Below, in pieces: positions 5,837 to 13,214 of a stretch of 16,341 nt of DNA. The DNA comes from JAGQTE01 sp964648005 (GTDB lineage Bacteria; Actinomycetota; Acidimicrobiia; Acidimicrobiales; Acidimicrobilacustridaceae), in contig CAZYKR010000073.1 of the NCBI GenBank assembly GCA_964648005.1, forward strand, positions 1 to 16,341. The letters are read 5' to 3'. Position 1 is the stretch's first letter. Every line of letters begins with the position of its first letter. The position numbers were made by a program, and so were the translations under genes. A model generated the notes under the pieces. That model was not told the DNA's origin. It made no database searches and was given only the letters and a program-made list of their open reading frames with translations.

Positions 5837-7456
5837 ATGACGGCCTGGAACTTCGCGACGACCTGGGAGATCGCGGCGGACAACCTCGGCGATGCGCCGG
5901 CGCTGGCGCAGGGCGACCGGACGGTCTCGTGGGCCGAATTCGACCGCCGCGCCGACGGTGTCGCCCGCACGTTGCTCGACGCCGGCGCCCAACAGCAGGA
6001 CAAGGTGGCGCAGTACCTCTACAACTGCCCCGAGTACCTCGAGGCCATGTTCGCCTGCTTCAAGGCGGGGCTCGTTCCCGTCAACACCAACTACCGCTAC
6101 GCCGACGACGAGCTCGTCTACCTGTGGGACAACGCCGACGCCGTGGCTGTCGTGTTCCACGGGACCTTCACCGAGCGCATCGAGGGGATCCGCGAGCGGC
6201 TGCCGAAGGTGGCCATGTGGCTCTGGGTCGATGACGGCAGCGGACCGTGCCCGGCGTGGGCCACGCCGTACGAGGATGCCGCCGCCACCGCCACCGAGCG
6301 GGTGGTTCCCCCGTGGGGCCGAGGTGACGACGACCTGCTGTTCATGTACACCGGCGGCACCACCGGCATGCCCAAGGGCGTGATGTGGCGCCAGGACTCG
6401 ATGATGCGCGCCGTCACCGGCGCCACCAACCCCGTCTACCGGGACGATCCCGACTACGACGGGCTGCGGAGCCAGATCACGGCCCCCGGGCTCAAGATGA
6501 TCCCCGGCTGCCCGCTGATGCACGGCACCGGTCAGTTCACCTCCTTGCTCACGCTGTCGACGGGCGGGTGTGTGGTCACACTGACCAACCGGCACTTCGA
6601 CGTGATCGAGCTGCTCGACACGATCACCGACCAGGGCATCAACATGGTCGTCATCGTGGGCGACGCCTTCGCCAAGCCGATGGTGGCGGCACTCGACGCC
6701 GAACCGGACCGGTGGAACCTGTCGAGCGTGCTGGCCATGACGTCGTCGGGCGTCATGTGGAGCCAGGAGACCAAGGCGGCGCTGCTGCGCCACAACCCGA
6801 CGATGATGCTGATCGACGCCTTCTCGTCCTCGGAGGCCATCGGCCTGGGCCAGAGCGTCTCGACGGCCGGCGGGGAGGCGGGCACGGCCAAGTTCGTCCT
6901 CGGCGAGACCAGCCGCGTGATCACCGACGACGGTCGGGACGTGGCTCCGGGCTCCGGCGAGATCGGACGGGTCGCCGTCAAGGGCTTCACGCCGATCGGG
7001 TACTACAAGGATCCCGAGAAGTCGGCGGCGACCTTCGTGCAGATCGAGGGCGAGACCTACTCGATCCCGGGCGACTACGCCACGGTCGAGGCCGACGGCA
7101 CCCTCACGCTGCTCGGCCGCGGGTCGGTGTGCATCAACACCGGCGGCGAGAAGGTCTTCCCGGAGGAGGTGGAGGAGACGCTCAAGCTCCACGACGCGGT
7201 CCACGACACCGTGGTCGTCGGCCTCCCCGACGACAAGTTCGGCGAGGCAATCACCGCCGTGGTCGAACTCCAGCCAGGCGGCGCCGCCGGCGAGGACGAG
7301 CTCATCGAGCACGTCAAGGGCAAGCTCGCCAGCTTCAAGGCCCCCAAGCGGGTCGTCACCATCGACACCATCGGCCGGGCACCGAACGGCAAGGTCGACT
7401 ACAAGCGCATGAAGCGTTATGCCGCCGACGAGCTCGGCGTCGAGCTGGGGAGCTGA
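5837..7456 (+). CDS. AMP-forming acyl-CoA synthetase, FadD19-like
   Basis: A 539-residue member of the ANL adenylate-forming family, which activates a carboxylic acid to acyl-AMP and then acyl-CoA. The P-loop MYTGGTTGMPKGVMWR is at 170-185. P-GCPLMHGTGQF lies at about 223-234, and the A5-region aromatic/acid motif DAFSSSEAIG at 327-336. PGDYATVEADGTLTLLGRG (411-429) holds the ribose-binding Asp413, and the hinge INTGGEKVFPEEVE follows. The catalytic lysine is Lys519 in GRAPNGKVDYKRMK. The P-loop wording resembles mycobacterial FadD19/FadD17-type enzymes acting on sterol side chains, so a sterol-like or branched acid is plausible. The ATG at 5837 has GGGGGGA as its ribosome site; longer upstream starts add only low-quality sequence. 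The stop is one codon before the acylase start. Confidence 0.92.
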   Translation: MTAWNFATTWEIAADNLGDAPALAQGDRTVSWAEFDRRADGVARTLLDAGAQQQDKVAQYLYNCPEYLEAMFACFKAGLVPVNTNYRYADDELVYLWDNADAVAVVFHGTFTERIEGIRERLPKVAMWLWVDDGSGPCPAWATPYEDAAATATERVVPPWGRGDDDLLFMYTGGTTGMPKGVMWRQDSMMRAVTGATNPVYRDDPDYDGLRSQITAPGLKMIPGCPLMHGTGQFTSLLTLSTGGCVVTLTNRHFDVIELLDTITDQGINMVVIVGDAFAKPMVAALDAEPDRWNLSSVLAMTSSGVMWSQETKAALLRHNPTMMLIDAFSSSEAIGLGQSVSTAGGEAGTAKFVLGETSRVITDDGRDVAPGSGEIGRVAVKGFTPIGYYKDPEKSAATFVQIEGETYSIPGDYATVEADGTLTLLGRGSVCINTGGEKVFPEEVEETLKLHDAVHDTVVVGLPDDKFGEAITAVVELQPGGAAGEDELIEHVKGKLASFKAPKRVVTIDTIGRAPNGKVDYKRMKRYAADELGVELGS

Positions 7457-7459
7457 GTC

Positions 7460-9829
7460 GTGGCGGGCGGACGCCACGAGGCGGAGATCACCTGGACCAC
7501 CCACGGGGTCCCCCACGTCGTCGCCGACGACTTCGCCGGCCTGGGCTTCGGTCAGGGCTGGGCCTGTGCCCGCGATCACTTCGCGGGCATCGTCGATCAC
7601 GTCGTGAAGGTGCGCAGCGAGCGCGCCCGACACCTCGGCGCCGGGGACGGCGACAAGCACCTCCACAGCGACCTCGGCTACCTGGCGCTCGACGTGCGCC
7701 GCCGCGCGCAGGAGGCGGCGGCGCGCCAACCGGCCGAGATCGTCGACATGGTCGGCGGCTATGCCGCTGGGGTGAACGCCTGGTTCGCCGAGCACGGGCG
7801 AGACGCCCTGCCGGCGTGGTGTCGCGACGCCACCTGGATCGGCCCGATCGAGCCGCTCGACCTGTTCGGCGTCTACGTCGACCTGGCGATCATCGCCAGT
7901 GGCCGCAACCTGGTCGAGTACATCGGCTCGGCCGCGCCGCCCGGCGTGGACGAGCACGAGGCGCCACCACCTCCGCCCCCCGAGCCGCTGGTGGCCGACC
8001 CCGGCTTGGCGTCCAACGGCTGGGCCTTCGGCGGCGACGTCACGGCGACCGGTCGCGGGCTGGTCATGGCCAACCCCCACTTCCCCTGGTGGGGCGAGGG
8101 CCGGTTCTGGGAGTGCCACCTGCGCATCCCCGGCACGCTCGACGTCTACGGCGCTTCGCTCGTGGGCGTGCCCTTCGTCCAGATCGGGTTCGACCAGCGC
8201 GTGGCGTGGACCCACACGTTCTCGCGCGGCAGCCGGTTCACCGTCTACAAGCTCGACCTCGCCGCCGGCGACGCCACCCGCTACCGCTACGGCGACGACG
8301 AGCGAGCCATGACCTCGCAGTCCCACACGGTCGAGGTCCTCGGCGCCGACGGCACACTGCGGCCCGTCACCCGTCGGCTCTGGTCCAGCCACTACGGCCC
8401 GATGCTCAACCTGCCGCTGGTCGGCTGGGCCGACACCACGGCGTTCTCGTACCGAGATGCCAACGTCGACAACGACCGGTTCATGGGCCAGGTCCTGGCG
8501 ATCAACCAGGCGGCGGGCATGGACGACCTGCACACCGCCGTCGCCGAGCACCAAGGCCTGCCGTGGGTCAACACCATGGCCGCAGACGACACCGGGCGGT
8601 GCTGGTACATCGACGCCTCGAGCACCCCGAAGCTCTCCGACGAGGCCCAGGCGGGCTTCGAGGCCGCGCTGGACGGTGATCTGTTCACCGCCATGCTCTA
8701 CGAGATGCGCGTGGCGCTGCTCGACGGGTCCGATCCGACGTTCGAGTGGCTCGACGACCCGTCCGCGGTCGAGCCCGGGCTGACGCCCTACGACGAGCTC
8801 CCGCAGATCGAGCGGCGCGACCACGTGTTCAACGCCAACGATCCGTACTGGCTGCCGCACGCCACCGAGCAGATCGGCCGGCACCAGTCGCTGTGCGGGT
8901 TGTATCGGCGCCCGGTGTCACCGCGCACGCGCATGAACGCCCGACTCGTCGGCGGCACCGGGCCGGTCGGCCCGACCGGCCCCGGCGGGACCTGGACGCG
9001 CGACGACGCCATCGATGCCGTGCTCGGCAACCACTCGCTCATGGCCGAGCTCCTGTGCGACGCGCTGGTCGATCGCCTGCGGGCCGCCGAGTCCGCCGGC
9101 CGAGCCGAGGTGCCCCTCGATGGTGTCCCGGTGGACCTGACCGGCTTGGCCGACCTGCTCGCGGCCTGGGACGGCCGTTACGAGCTCGACTCGGTCGGTG
9201 CCGTGCTGTTTCGCGAGTGGCTGGCCTCGTTCGCCCCGGCCGAGCTGTCGAACGTCGGGACCCTGTTCGCCGCCGGCTTCGACCCGTCGGACCCGGTCGC
9301 CACGCCGCACACCCTGGCGCCGGCGCCGGACGGCGACGCCCTCGACCCGGTGCTGGCGGCGATGGCTCGGGCACGGCGCGTCCTCGACCAGGCCGGCATC
9401 GCCGCCGACGCCGCACTCGGCGACGTCCAGTACGTCGAGCGCGGCGGTCGCCGGGTGCCGCTGCACGGCGGGTTCGAGTGCGAGGGCATCGCCAACGTCA
9501 TCGCACCGATCGGCACCCTGGCGCGCGCCGACCTCGAGCCCGGTCCGACGATGCCGGCGCCGATCCCGGGCCGCACCGAGCGCACCGGCCTGCACGCGGG
9601 TGGCTACCCAGCGGTCTACGGCGTGAGCTTCCTGATGTCGTGCGCGTTCGGTGACGACGGTCCCGACGCCGTCGGCCTGCTGGTCTACGGGCAGTCGGGC
9701 GACCCGGCGTCGCCGCACCACGCCGACCAGCTCGATGACTTCGCCGCCAAACGCCTGCGCCCTCTGCGGTTCACCGAGGCCGCGATCGCCGCTGACCCGG
9801 CGCGTGCGTCGCGTCGGGTCAGCGGCTGA
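7460..9829 (+). CDS. Penicillin acylase family N-terminal-nucleophile amidohydrolase
   Basis: A 789-residue precursor of the penicillin amidase / acyl-homoserine-lactone acylase family, which hydrolyses amide-linked acyl groups after self-cleavage. The alpha part opens with THGVPHVVADDFAGLGFGQG (14-33) and WACARDHF. A Pro-rich spacer (about 165-177) precedes the processing site, where the new N-terminal nucleophile is Ser185 in LASNGWAFGG. The beta part then reads GLVMANPHFPW and IGFDQRVAWTHTFS, and later HVFNANDPYW. The GTG at 7460 is the first possible start, since a TGA lies two codons upstream in the same frame. GGGAG seven bases before supports it. Unlike most family members there is no signal peptide, so it is probably cytoplasmic. 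Coupling to the acyl-CoA synthetase suggests released acid is activated directly (inference). Confidence 0.9.
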   Translation: MAGGRHEAEITWTTHGVPHVVADDFAGLGFGQGWACARDHFAGIVDHVVKVRSERARHLGAGDGDKHLHSDLGYLALDVRRRAQEAAARQPAEIVDMVGGYAAGVNAWFAEHGRDALPAWCRDATWIGPIEPLDLFGVYVDLAIIASGRNLVEYIGSAAPPGVDEHEAPPPPPPEPLVADPGLASNGWAFGGDVTATGRGLVMANPHFPWWGEGRFWECHLRIPGTLDVYGASLVGVPFVQIGFDQRVAWTHTFSRGSRFTVYKLDLAAGDATRYRYGDDERAMTSQSHTVEVLGADGTLRPVTRRLWSSHYGPMLNLPLVGWADTTAFSYRDANVDNDRFMGQVLAINQAAGMDDLHTAVAEHQGLPWVNTMAADDTGRCWYIDASSTPKLSDEAQAGFEAALDGDLFTAMLYEMRVALLDGSDPTFEWLDDPSAVEPGLTPYDELPQIERRDHVFNANDPYWLPHATEQIGRHQSLCGLYRRPVSPRTRMNARLVGGTGPVGPTGPGGTWTRDDAIDAVLGNHSLMAELLCDALVDRLRAAESAGRAEVPLDGVPVDLTGLADLLAAWDGRYELDSVGAVLFREWLASFAPAELSNVGTLFAAGFDPSDPVATPHTLAPAPDGDALDPVLAAMARARRVLDQAGIAADAALGDVQYVERGGRRVPLHGGFECEGIANVIAPIGTLARADLEPGPTMPAPIPGRTERTGLHAGGYPAVYGVSFLMSCAFGDDGPDAVGLLVYGQSGDPASPHHADQLDDFAAKRLRPLRFTEAAIAADPARASRRVSG
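8960..8982. repeat. 23-base perfect palindrome inside the acylase gene
   Basis: GGGCCGGTCGG at 8960-8970 and CCGACCGGCCC at 8972-8982 are exact reverse complements separated by a single base. It encodes the Gly-Pro-rich turn TGPVGPTGP of the acylase beta subunit. It may simply reflect Gly/Pro codons in GC-rich DNA. Confidence 0.7.
9788..9826. terminator. Strong U-less hairpin over the end of the acylase gene
   Basis: Two perfect 12-base arms, 9788-9799 and 9815-9826, are reverse complements. Inside them lie one G-U pair and a further CGCG/CGCG stem (9801-9804 with 9810-9813), closing on a 5-base TGCGT loop. The total is about 17 paired positions. The arms encode the last residues of the acylase and end immediately before its TGA. 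The structure lies between convergent genes whose stops are 17 bases apart, so it could terminate transcription in both directions. No T-tract follows, as is common in high-GC actinobacteria. Confidence 0.7.
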
Positions 9830-9846
9830 AACGCCGGTCCGTCAGC

Positions 9847-10563
9847 TCACGACCACGACGACCAGCCGGGCGTGGACACCATGATGTACCCGCCAATGCC
9901 CAGCATCACGATGCCGAGCGCCAACAGGCCCCGGGTGATCCGTTTGTCGCCGACGAGCGTCGCCACACCGGCGAGGAACAAGGTGACAGCGAAGAAGACG
10001 TTCGCCATCTCGAACCGGTCGCTGTCGCCGTCGGCCTGCTGCGCGGCCTTGCGGTGCACGTCCGCCTGCTCGAGCGCCTCATCCGCTGCCGCGAACGACT
10101 GCGACGACAGCAGGTTCTCGTACTCCGGGTTCTCCTCGACGAAGGGCGTCACCGGGCCGGGGTCCGGCTGTTCCCCCCACCACTGCACGGCGGCGGCCAT
10201 CTCGGGACCCATCACCTCGAGCAGGTAGGCAGCGTTCTGCTCGCCGGTGCCGCCCTCTGGCCCACCCGAGTTCGCCTGCAGCGCGAACGTGATGAAGTAC
10301 TGCTGCTCCATGGCGTGCTGCTGATCGCCGTTGCCGTAGAGGTCGGTGGACTCGGCCATCTTCGCCTGCATCTCCGAGTAGTTGGACACGACCTGGTCGC
10401 TGATCAGCGACGCCCGGAACGACGACCACGCCGTGAGCACCGCGGCGATGCCCAGCACGATCGCCGCCGCCAGCTCCGACTTGTCGATCTTGTCCTTCGT
10501 CTCCGTCGACGCAGGCTCTGCTGCCGTCGACGCTGCCGCGTCGTTTGCGGGCTCGTCCGCCAT
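9847..10563 (-). CDS. Three-TM membrane protein, DUF4337-like (unknown function)
   Basis: A 238-residue protein. A charged, Ala-rich N-terminus (1-28) leads to a membrane segment at about 30-54 (LAAAIVLGIAAVLTAWSSFRASL), which continues into a DQVVSNYSEMQAKMAESTDLY helix. A long polar loop (about 60-184) with QQYFITFALQANSG, two Trp (128-129) and acidic stretches follows. Two closing membrane segments lie at about 186-204 and 211-229. One N-terminal TM, a helical loop and two C-terminal TMs resemble DUF4337-type proteins, whose function is unknown. The ATG at 10563 is preceded by GGGGAGGAG. A longer in-frame reading to 11502 is rejected because it crosses the opposite-strand dehydrogenase. 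It is a single-gene unit between convergent and divergent neighbours. Confidence 0.82.
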   Translation of the reverse strand: MADEPANDAAASTAAEPASTETKDKIDKSELAAAIVLGIAAVLTAWSSFRASLISDQVVSNYSEMQAKMAESTDLYGNGDQQHAMEQQYFITFALQANSGGPEGGTGEQNAAYLLEVMGPEMAAAVQWWGEQPDPGPVTPFVEENPEYENLLSSQSFAAADEALEQADVHRKAAQQADGDSDRFEMANVFFAVTLFLAGVATLVGDKRITRGLLALGIVMLGIGGYIMVSTPGWSSWS

Positions 10564-10579
10564 GGTGCTCCTCCCCAGG

Positions 10580-10602
10580 GTTGTGCCGTGGGTCACAACG
10601 TA
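10580..10602 (-). promoter_or_regulatory. -10 box plus inverted repeat upstream of the membrane protein gene
   Basis: Minus-strand TACGTT (10602-10597) fits TANNNT, about 34 bases before the ATG. It overlaps an inverted repeat, GTTGTG (10580-10585) and CACAAC (10594-10599) with an 8-base spacer. A repressor bound there would cover the -10 and transcription start. Both elements are short, so the call is moderate at best. Confidence 0.35.
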
Positions 10603-10654
10603 GTGGCGCATGTCGTGGCACGTCGCGGATTCGGGACGCGCTGCACCGCCTCGG

Positions 10655-10660
10655 TAGGGT
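10655..10660 (+). promoter_or_regulatory. -10 box for the SDR gene
   Basis: TAGGGT fits TANNNT, 35 bases before the ATG, and would give a leader of about 30 nt containing the GGAGGA ribosome site. No recognisable -35. Confidence 0.35.
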
Positions 10661-10695
10661 GCGCCAACCGCACGGACGACGGAGGACGAAGAGCA

Positions 10696-11592
10696 ATGGC
10701 TGACATCGGGTTCGACGGCAAGGTCGCGATCATCACGGGCGCAGGCGGCGGCCTGGGCCGGTGCCACGCGCTGGAGCTGGCCAAGCGCGGCTGCCGCATC
10801 GTGGTGAACGACCTCGGCGGCTCGGTGTCGGGCGAGGGCGGCTCGGAGGGCCCGGCGCACCACGTCGTGCGCGAGATAGAGGCGCTCGGCGGCGAGGCCG
10901 TCGCCGACGCCAGCTCGGTGGCCACGCCCGAGGGCGGCGAGGCGATCGTGCAAGCGGCGCTCGACGCGTTCGGCACGGTCGACATCGTGATCAACAACGC
11001 CGGCATCCTGCGGGACAAGTCGTTCCACAACATGACGCCCGACCTGCTCGAGCCGGTCCTCGACGTGCACCTCAAGGGCGCCTTCTACGTCACCCAGCCG
11101 GCGTGGAAGGTCATGCGCGAGAAGAACTACGGCCGCGTGATCAACACCGCATCGAACGCCGGCATCCTCGGCAACTTCGGCCAGGCGAACTACGGCGCCG
11201 CCAAGATGGGCCTGTGGGGCTTCACGAAGGTGCTCGCCCAGGAAGGCGCCAAGCACAACATCAAGGCCAACGCCATCGCCCCGGTCGCCAAGACCCGCAT
11301 GACCGAGCAACTGCTCGGCCCGCTCGGCGACAAGCTCGAGCCCGAGCTCGTGACCCCCGTCGTGGTGTGGCTGGCCCACGAGGACTGCGATGTCACGGGT
11401 GAGGCGTACTCGATCGCCGGCGGCCAGGTGAGCCGCTTCTTCGTCGGGCGCACGCCCGGCTACTACAAGCACGACCTCACCGCCGAGGACGTGCGCGACC
11501 ACTTCGCCGAGATCCGCGCCGAGGACGGCTACTCGGTGCCCGGCGGCATCAACGACGAGCTGCGCCTGCTGCTCGACGTCCTCAAGGACTGA
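10696..11592 (+). CDS. SDR family dehydrogenase, similar to MFE-2 (3R)-hydroxyacyl-CoA dehydrogenase
   Basis: A 298-residue classical short-chain dehydrogenase. Its Rossmann motif TGAGGGLG is at 14-21, with the cofactor-selecting Asp39 in VVNDLGG favouring NAD(+). NNAG is at 100-103, and the catalytic triad is Ser153, Tyr166 and Lys170 (TASNAG, YGAAK). The NDLGG...GEGGS...VVREIEALGG pattern and DVHLKGAFYVTQPAW resemble the dehydrogenase domain of peroxisomal multifunctional enzyme 2 / 17-beta-HSD4. Those enzymes oxidise (3R)-hydroxyacyl-CoA in beta-oxidation of branched and sterol-derived acids. The C-terminal 60 residues extend past the usual SDR core, also as in that group. The ATG has GGAGGA nine bases upstream. 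Hydratase and SCP2 domains are absent, so it is a stand-alone enzyme. Substrate is inference. Confidence 0.88.
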   Translation: MADIGFDGKVAIITGAGGGLGRCHALELAKRGCRIVVNDLGGSVSGEGGSEGPAHHVVREIEALGGEAVADASSVATPEGGEAIVQAALDAFGTVDIVINNAGILRDKSFHNMTPDLLEPVLDVHLKGAFYVTQPAWKVMREKNYGRVINTASNAGILGNFGQANYGAAKMGLWGFTKVLAQEGAKHNIKANAIAPVAKTRMTEQLLGPLGDKLEPELVTPVVVWLAHEDCDVTGEAYSIAGGQVSRFFVGRTPGYYKHDLTAEDVRDHFAEIRAEDGYSVPGGINDELRLLLDVLKD

Positions 11593-11610
11593 TCGCCAGG
11601 TCGACTCGAG

Positions 11611-13176
11611 CTACGGGTCGACGTAGATGAACGAGTAGCCCTCGTCGCGGTAGGCAACCCCTGCCGCGTCGAGGGCGTCGGCCCAGTTGCCGGTGCAGCT
11701 GCGGTCGCTCTGCTCCATGCCGTGGTCCGCCGTGACGAAGAAGGCGGTGCGGTCGAGCACCCCGGCGCGCTCGACCGCGTCGAGCAGCTCGCCGAGCCGT
11801 GCGTCGGTGTCGGCGACGCTCGCCGCTGCGATCTCCGAGTACGGACCGCCCTCGTGGAAGGCGGCGTCGGTCAGCGAGAAGTTCACCCAGGAGAACCGCG
11901 GCAGGGTCCAGTCCCGGCCGCGGAACGACCCCGACCAGAGGCCGACGAACTGCTCGACCGCCGTGTGGTCGATCAGCGACGACCACCGGTACTCCTTGAC
12001 CGGGCGCACGAAGCGTTGGGTCGTGTGCGGTAGCTCCTCGACGGGCGGCGGCCGGTCGATCGCCTCGCCCGCCCGCATCGCCGCGAAGATCGAATGGTCG
12101 GCACCCGTGTCGCAGGGTTCGTTCACCGAGATCGCGGTGCTGCCGGGGAATGACCGGTGCACGGCGTCGAAGAGCGTCTCGACTCCCGGATCGAGCCGCT
12201 GCATGGCCGTGACCCAGTGGGCCGGCGAGTTGGTGATCACCTGTTCACCCGAGGCCCGGTCCCACCAGGCGTTGTGCAAGATGCCGTGATGGCCGGGGTG
12301 TGCGCCGGTGAGGATCGAGGTGTGGTTCGCCAGCGTCACGGTGGGCAGGCTCGACGTGGCACCGAACCGGTAGGTCGTGCCCGCCGCCATCAGGCGCGCC
12401 AGGTTCGGTGCCTCGCCGCGGGCGGCCAGGTCGTACAACACGTTGGCGTTGGCGCCGTCGAGCAGGACGCCCACCACGTGCGCCGGTGGCGCCTCCCCGG
12501 CGGCCAGCACCTCCGCCAGGACGTCGCCGTCCTGGCGGCGCAGCAGGGCGTCGTCACGCCGCTCCCCGTTCGCTCCGATGCCACCACAGGGTTCGGCGCC
12601 GAGGAGCGCCAACACCGTCGGCGCCAGGTCGACCAGCCGGCACGCGGCGTCGACCATGCCCCGGGCGCGCACGCCGGCCCCGGCGATCACGAACGGCGCC
12701 CGCGACTGCACCACCGAGATCGAGCCGTGCTCACCGAGGTGGCCACCCTGGTCCTCCCAGTTGTGGGCCGAGGTGTGGATGGCGACGAGATCGGGAGCGG
12801 CCGGGGCGTCGAACAGCTGCGCCAGCTGCTCGAACGCTCGCGGGTAGGCGTTCGCCGCCCGGTCCGGCGAGGCGTGCGCCTGCTCCTCGGCGAGCGGGGT
12901 GAACCGATCGACGTCCTGGTGTGCCAACGGGTCGTGCCCGTCGACCGCATCGACCACGAACGTCCAACCCGTGCCCTCGGCCACCCGATGGAATCGCACC
13001 CGACCCTCGGGCGACGTCGCCTGGTAGTGACCGGTCCCCGCGCCGTCGGGATCGTGTTCGAGCACCATCTCGACGATGTGGGCCACCGCCGGATCCAGCA
13101 GCGCCGCCCGGGCGCGGGCCACGTCCTCGCGGTGGGCGTCGCTCCCCGGCACCACCGCCGTCGTCTCATCCGCCAT
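11611..13176 (-). CDS. Alkaline-phosphatase-superfamily phosphodiesterase with permuted motif order
   Basis: A 521-residue protein. The second half holds the N-terminal core of type I phosphodiesterases/nucleotide pyrophosphatases. Asp240 lies in VVGVLLDGAN, the nucleophile is probably Thr281 in TVTLANHTSILTGAHPGHHG, Asp437 and His441 lie in SLTDAAFHEGGP, and Asp484-His485 in VTADHGM. The last metal-binding histidine motif, normally C-terminal, occurs instead near residues 146-150 (GGHLGEHGS). It is followed by the usual closing strand-helix APFVIAGAGV...CRLVDLAPTVLALLG. So the order looks circularly permuted. No signal peptide, hence probably cytoplasmic. It likely cleaves phosphodiester, phosphate or pyrophosphate bonds; substrate unknown. 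The ATG at 13176 is preferred over TTG at 13185 because TAGGTT lies seven bases upstream, suggesting a leaderless mRNA. It is the last gene of the minus-strand cluster. Confidence 0.85.
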   Translation of the reverse strand: MADETTAVVPGSDAHREDVARARAALLDPAVAHIVEMVLEHDPDGAGTGHYQATSPEGRVRFHRVAEGTGWTFVVDAVDGHDPLAHQDVDRFTPLAEEQAHASPDRAANAYPRAFEQLAQLFDAPAAPDLVAIHTSAHNWEDQGGHLGEHGSISVVQSRAPFVIAGAGVRARGMVDAACRLVDLAPTVLALLGAEPCGGIGANGERRDDALLRRQDGDVLAEVLAAGEAPPAHVVGVLLDGANANVLYDLAARGEAPNLARLMAAGTTYRFGATSSLPTVTLANHTSILTGAHPGHHGILHNAWWDRASGEQVITNSPAHWVTAMQRLDPGVETLFDAVHRSFPGSTAISVNEPCDTGADHSIFAAMRAGEAIDRPPPVEELPHTTQRFVRPVKEYRWSSLIDHTAVEQFVGLWSGSFRGRDWTLPRFSWVNFSLTDAAFHEGGPYSEIAAASVADTDARLGELLDAVERAGVLDRTAFFVTADHGMEQSDRSCTGNWADALDAAGVAYRDEGYSFIYVDP

Positions 13177-13183
13177 GGCCGCC

Positions 13184-13189
13184 AACCTA
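13184..13189 (-). promoter_or_regulatory. -10 box of a leaderless promoter for the phosphodiesterase gene
   Basis: Minus-strand TAGGTT, then exactly 7 bases (13183-13177), then ATG. There is no Shine-Dalgarno. It lies in the 38-base gap after the DUF4230-like gene. Confidence 0.5.
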
Positions 13190-13214
13190 GCGGCGAGCGC
13201 TCAACGGATCTCGA

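Noticed and set aside
6385..8679. 764-residue plus-strand frame
   Set aside because: Out-of-frame shadow across the synthetase and acylase genes, extremely Arg-rich, with no motifs.
5738..8884. 1,048-residue open frame on the minus strand
   Set aside because: It is antisense to the well-supported acyl-CoA synthetase and acylase; its translation is Arg/Gly/His/Val-rich low-quality sequence with no family motifs, as expected from GC-rich codon bias.
7460..9829. Calling the acylase a quorum-quenching AHL acylase or a penicillin G acylase
   Set aside because: Family motifs are clear but substrate specificity cannot be read from them, and the missing signal peptide argues against acting on extracellular signals.
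10564..11502. N-terminal extension of the three-TM membrane protein
   Set aside because: It is antisense to the SDR gene; the ATG at 10563 with a strong Shine-Dalgarno explains the real start.
11600..11622. GTCGAC pair as a terminator between the convergent SDR and phosphodiesterase genes
   Set aside because: Only a 6-bp stem with an 11-base loop and no T-tract; GTCGAC is itself a palindrome and common in this DNA.
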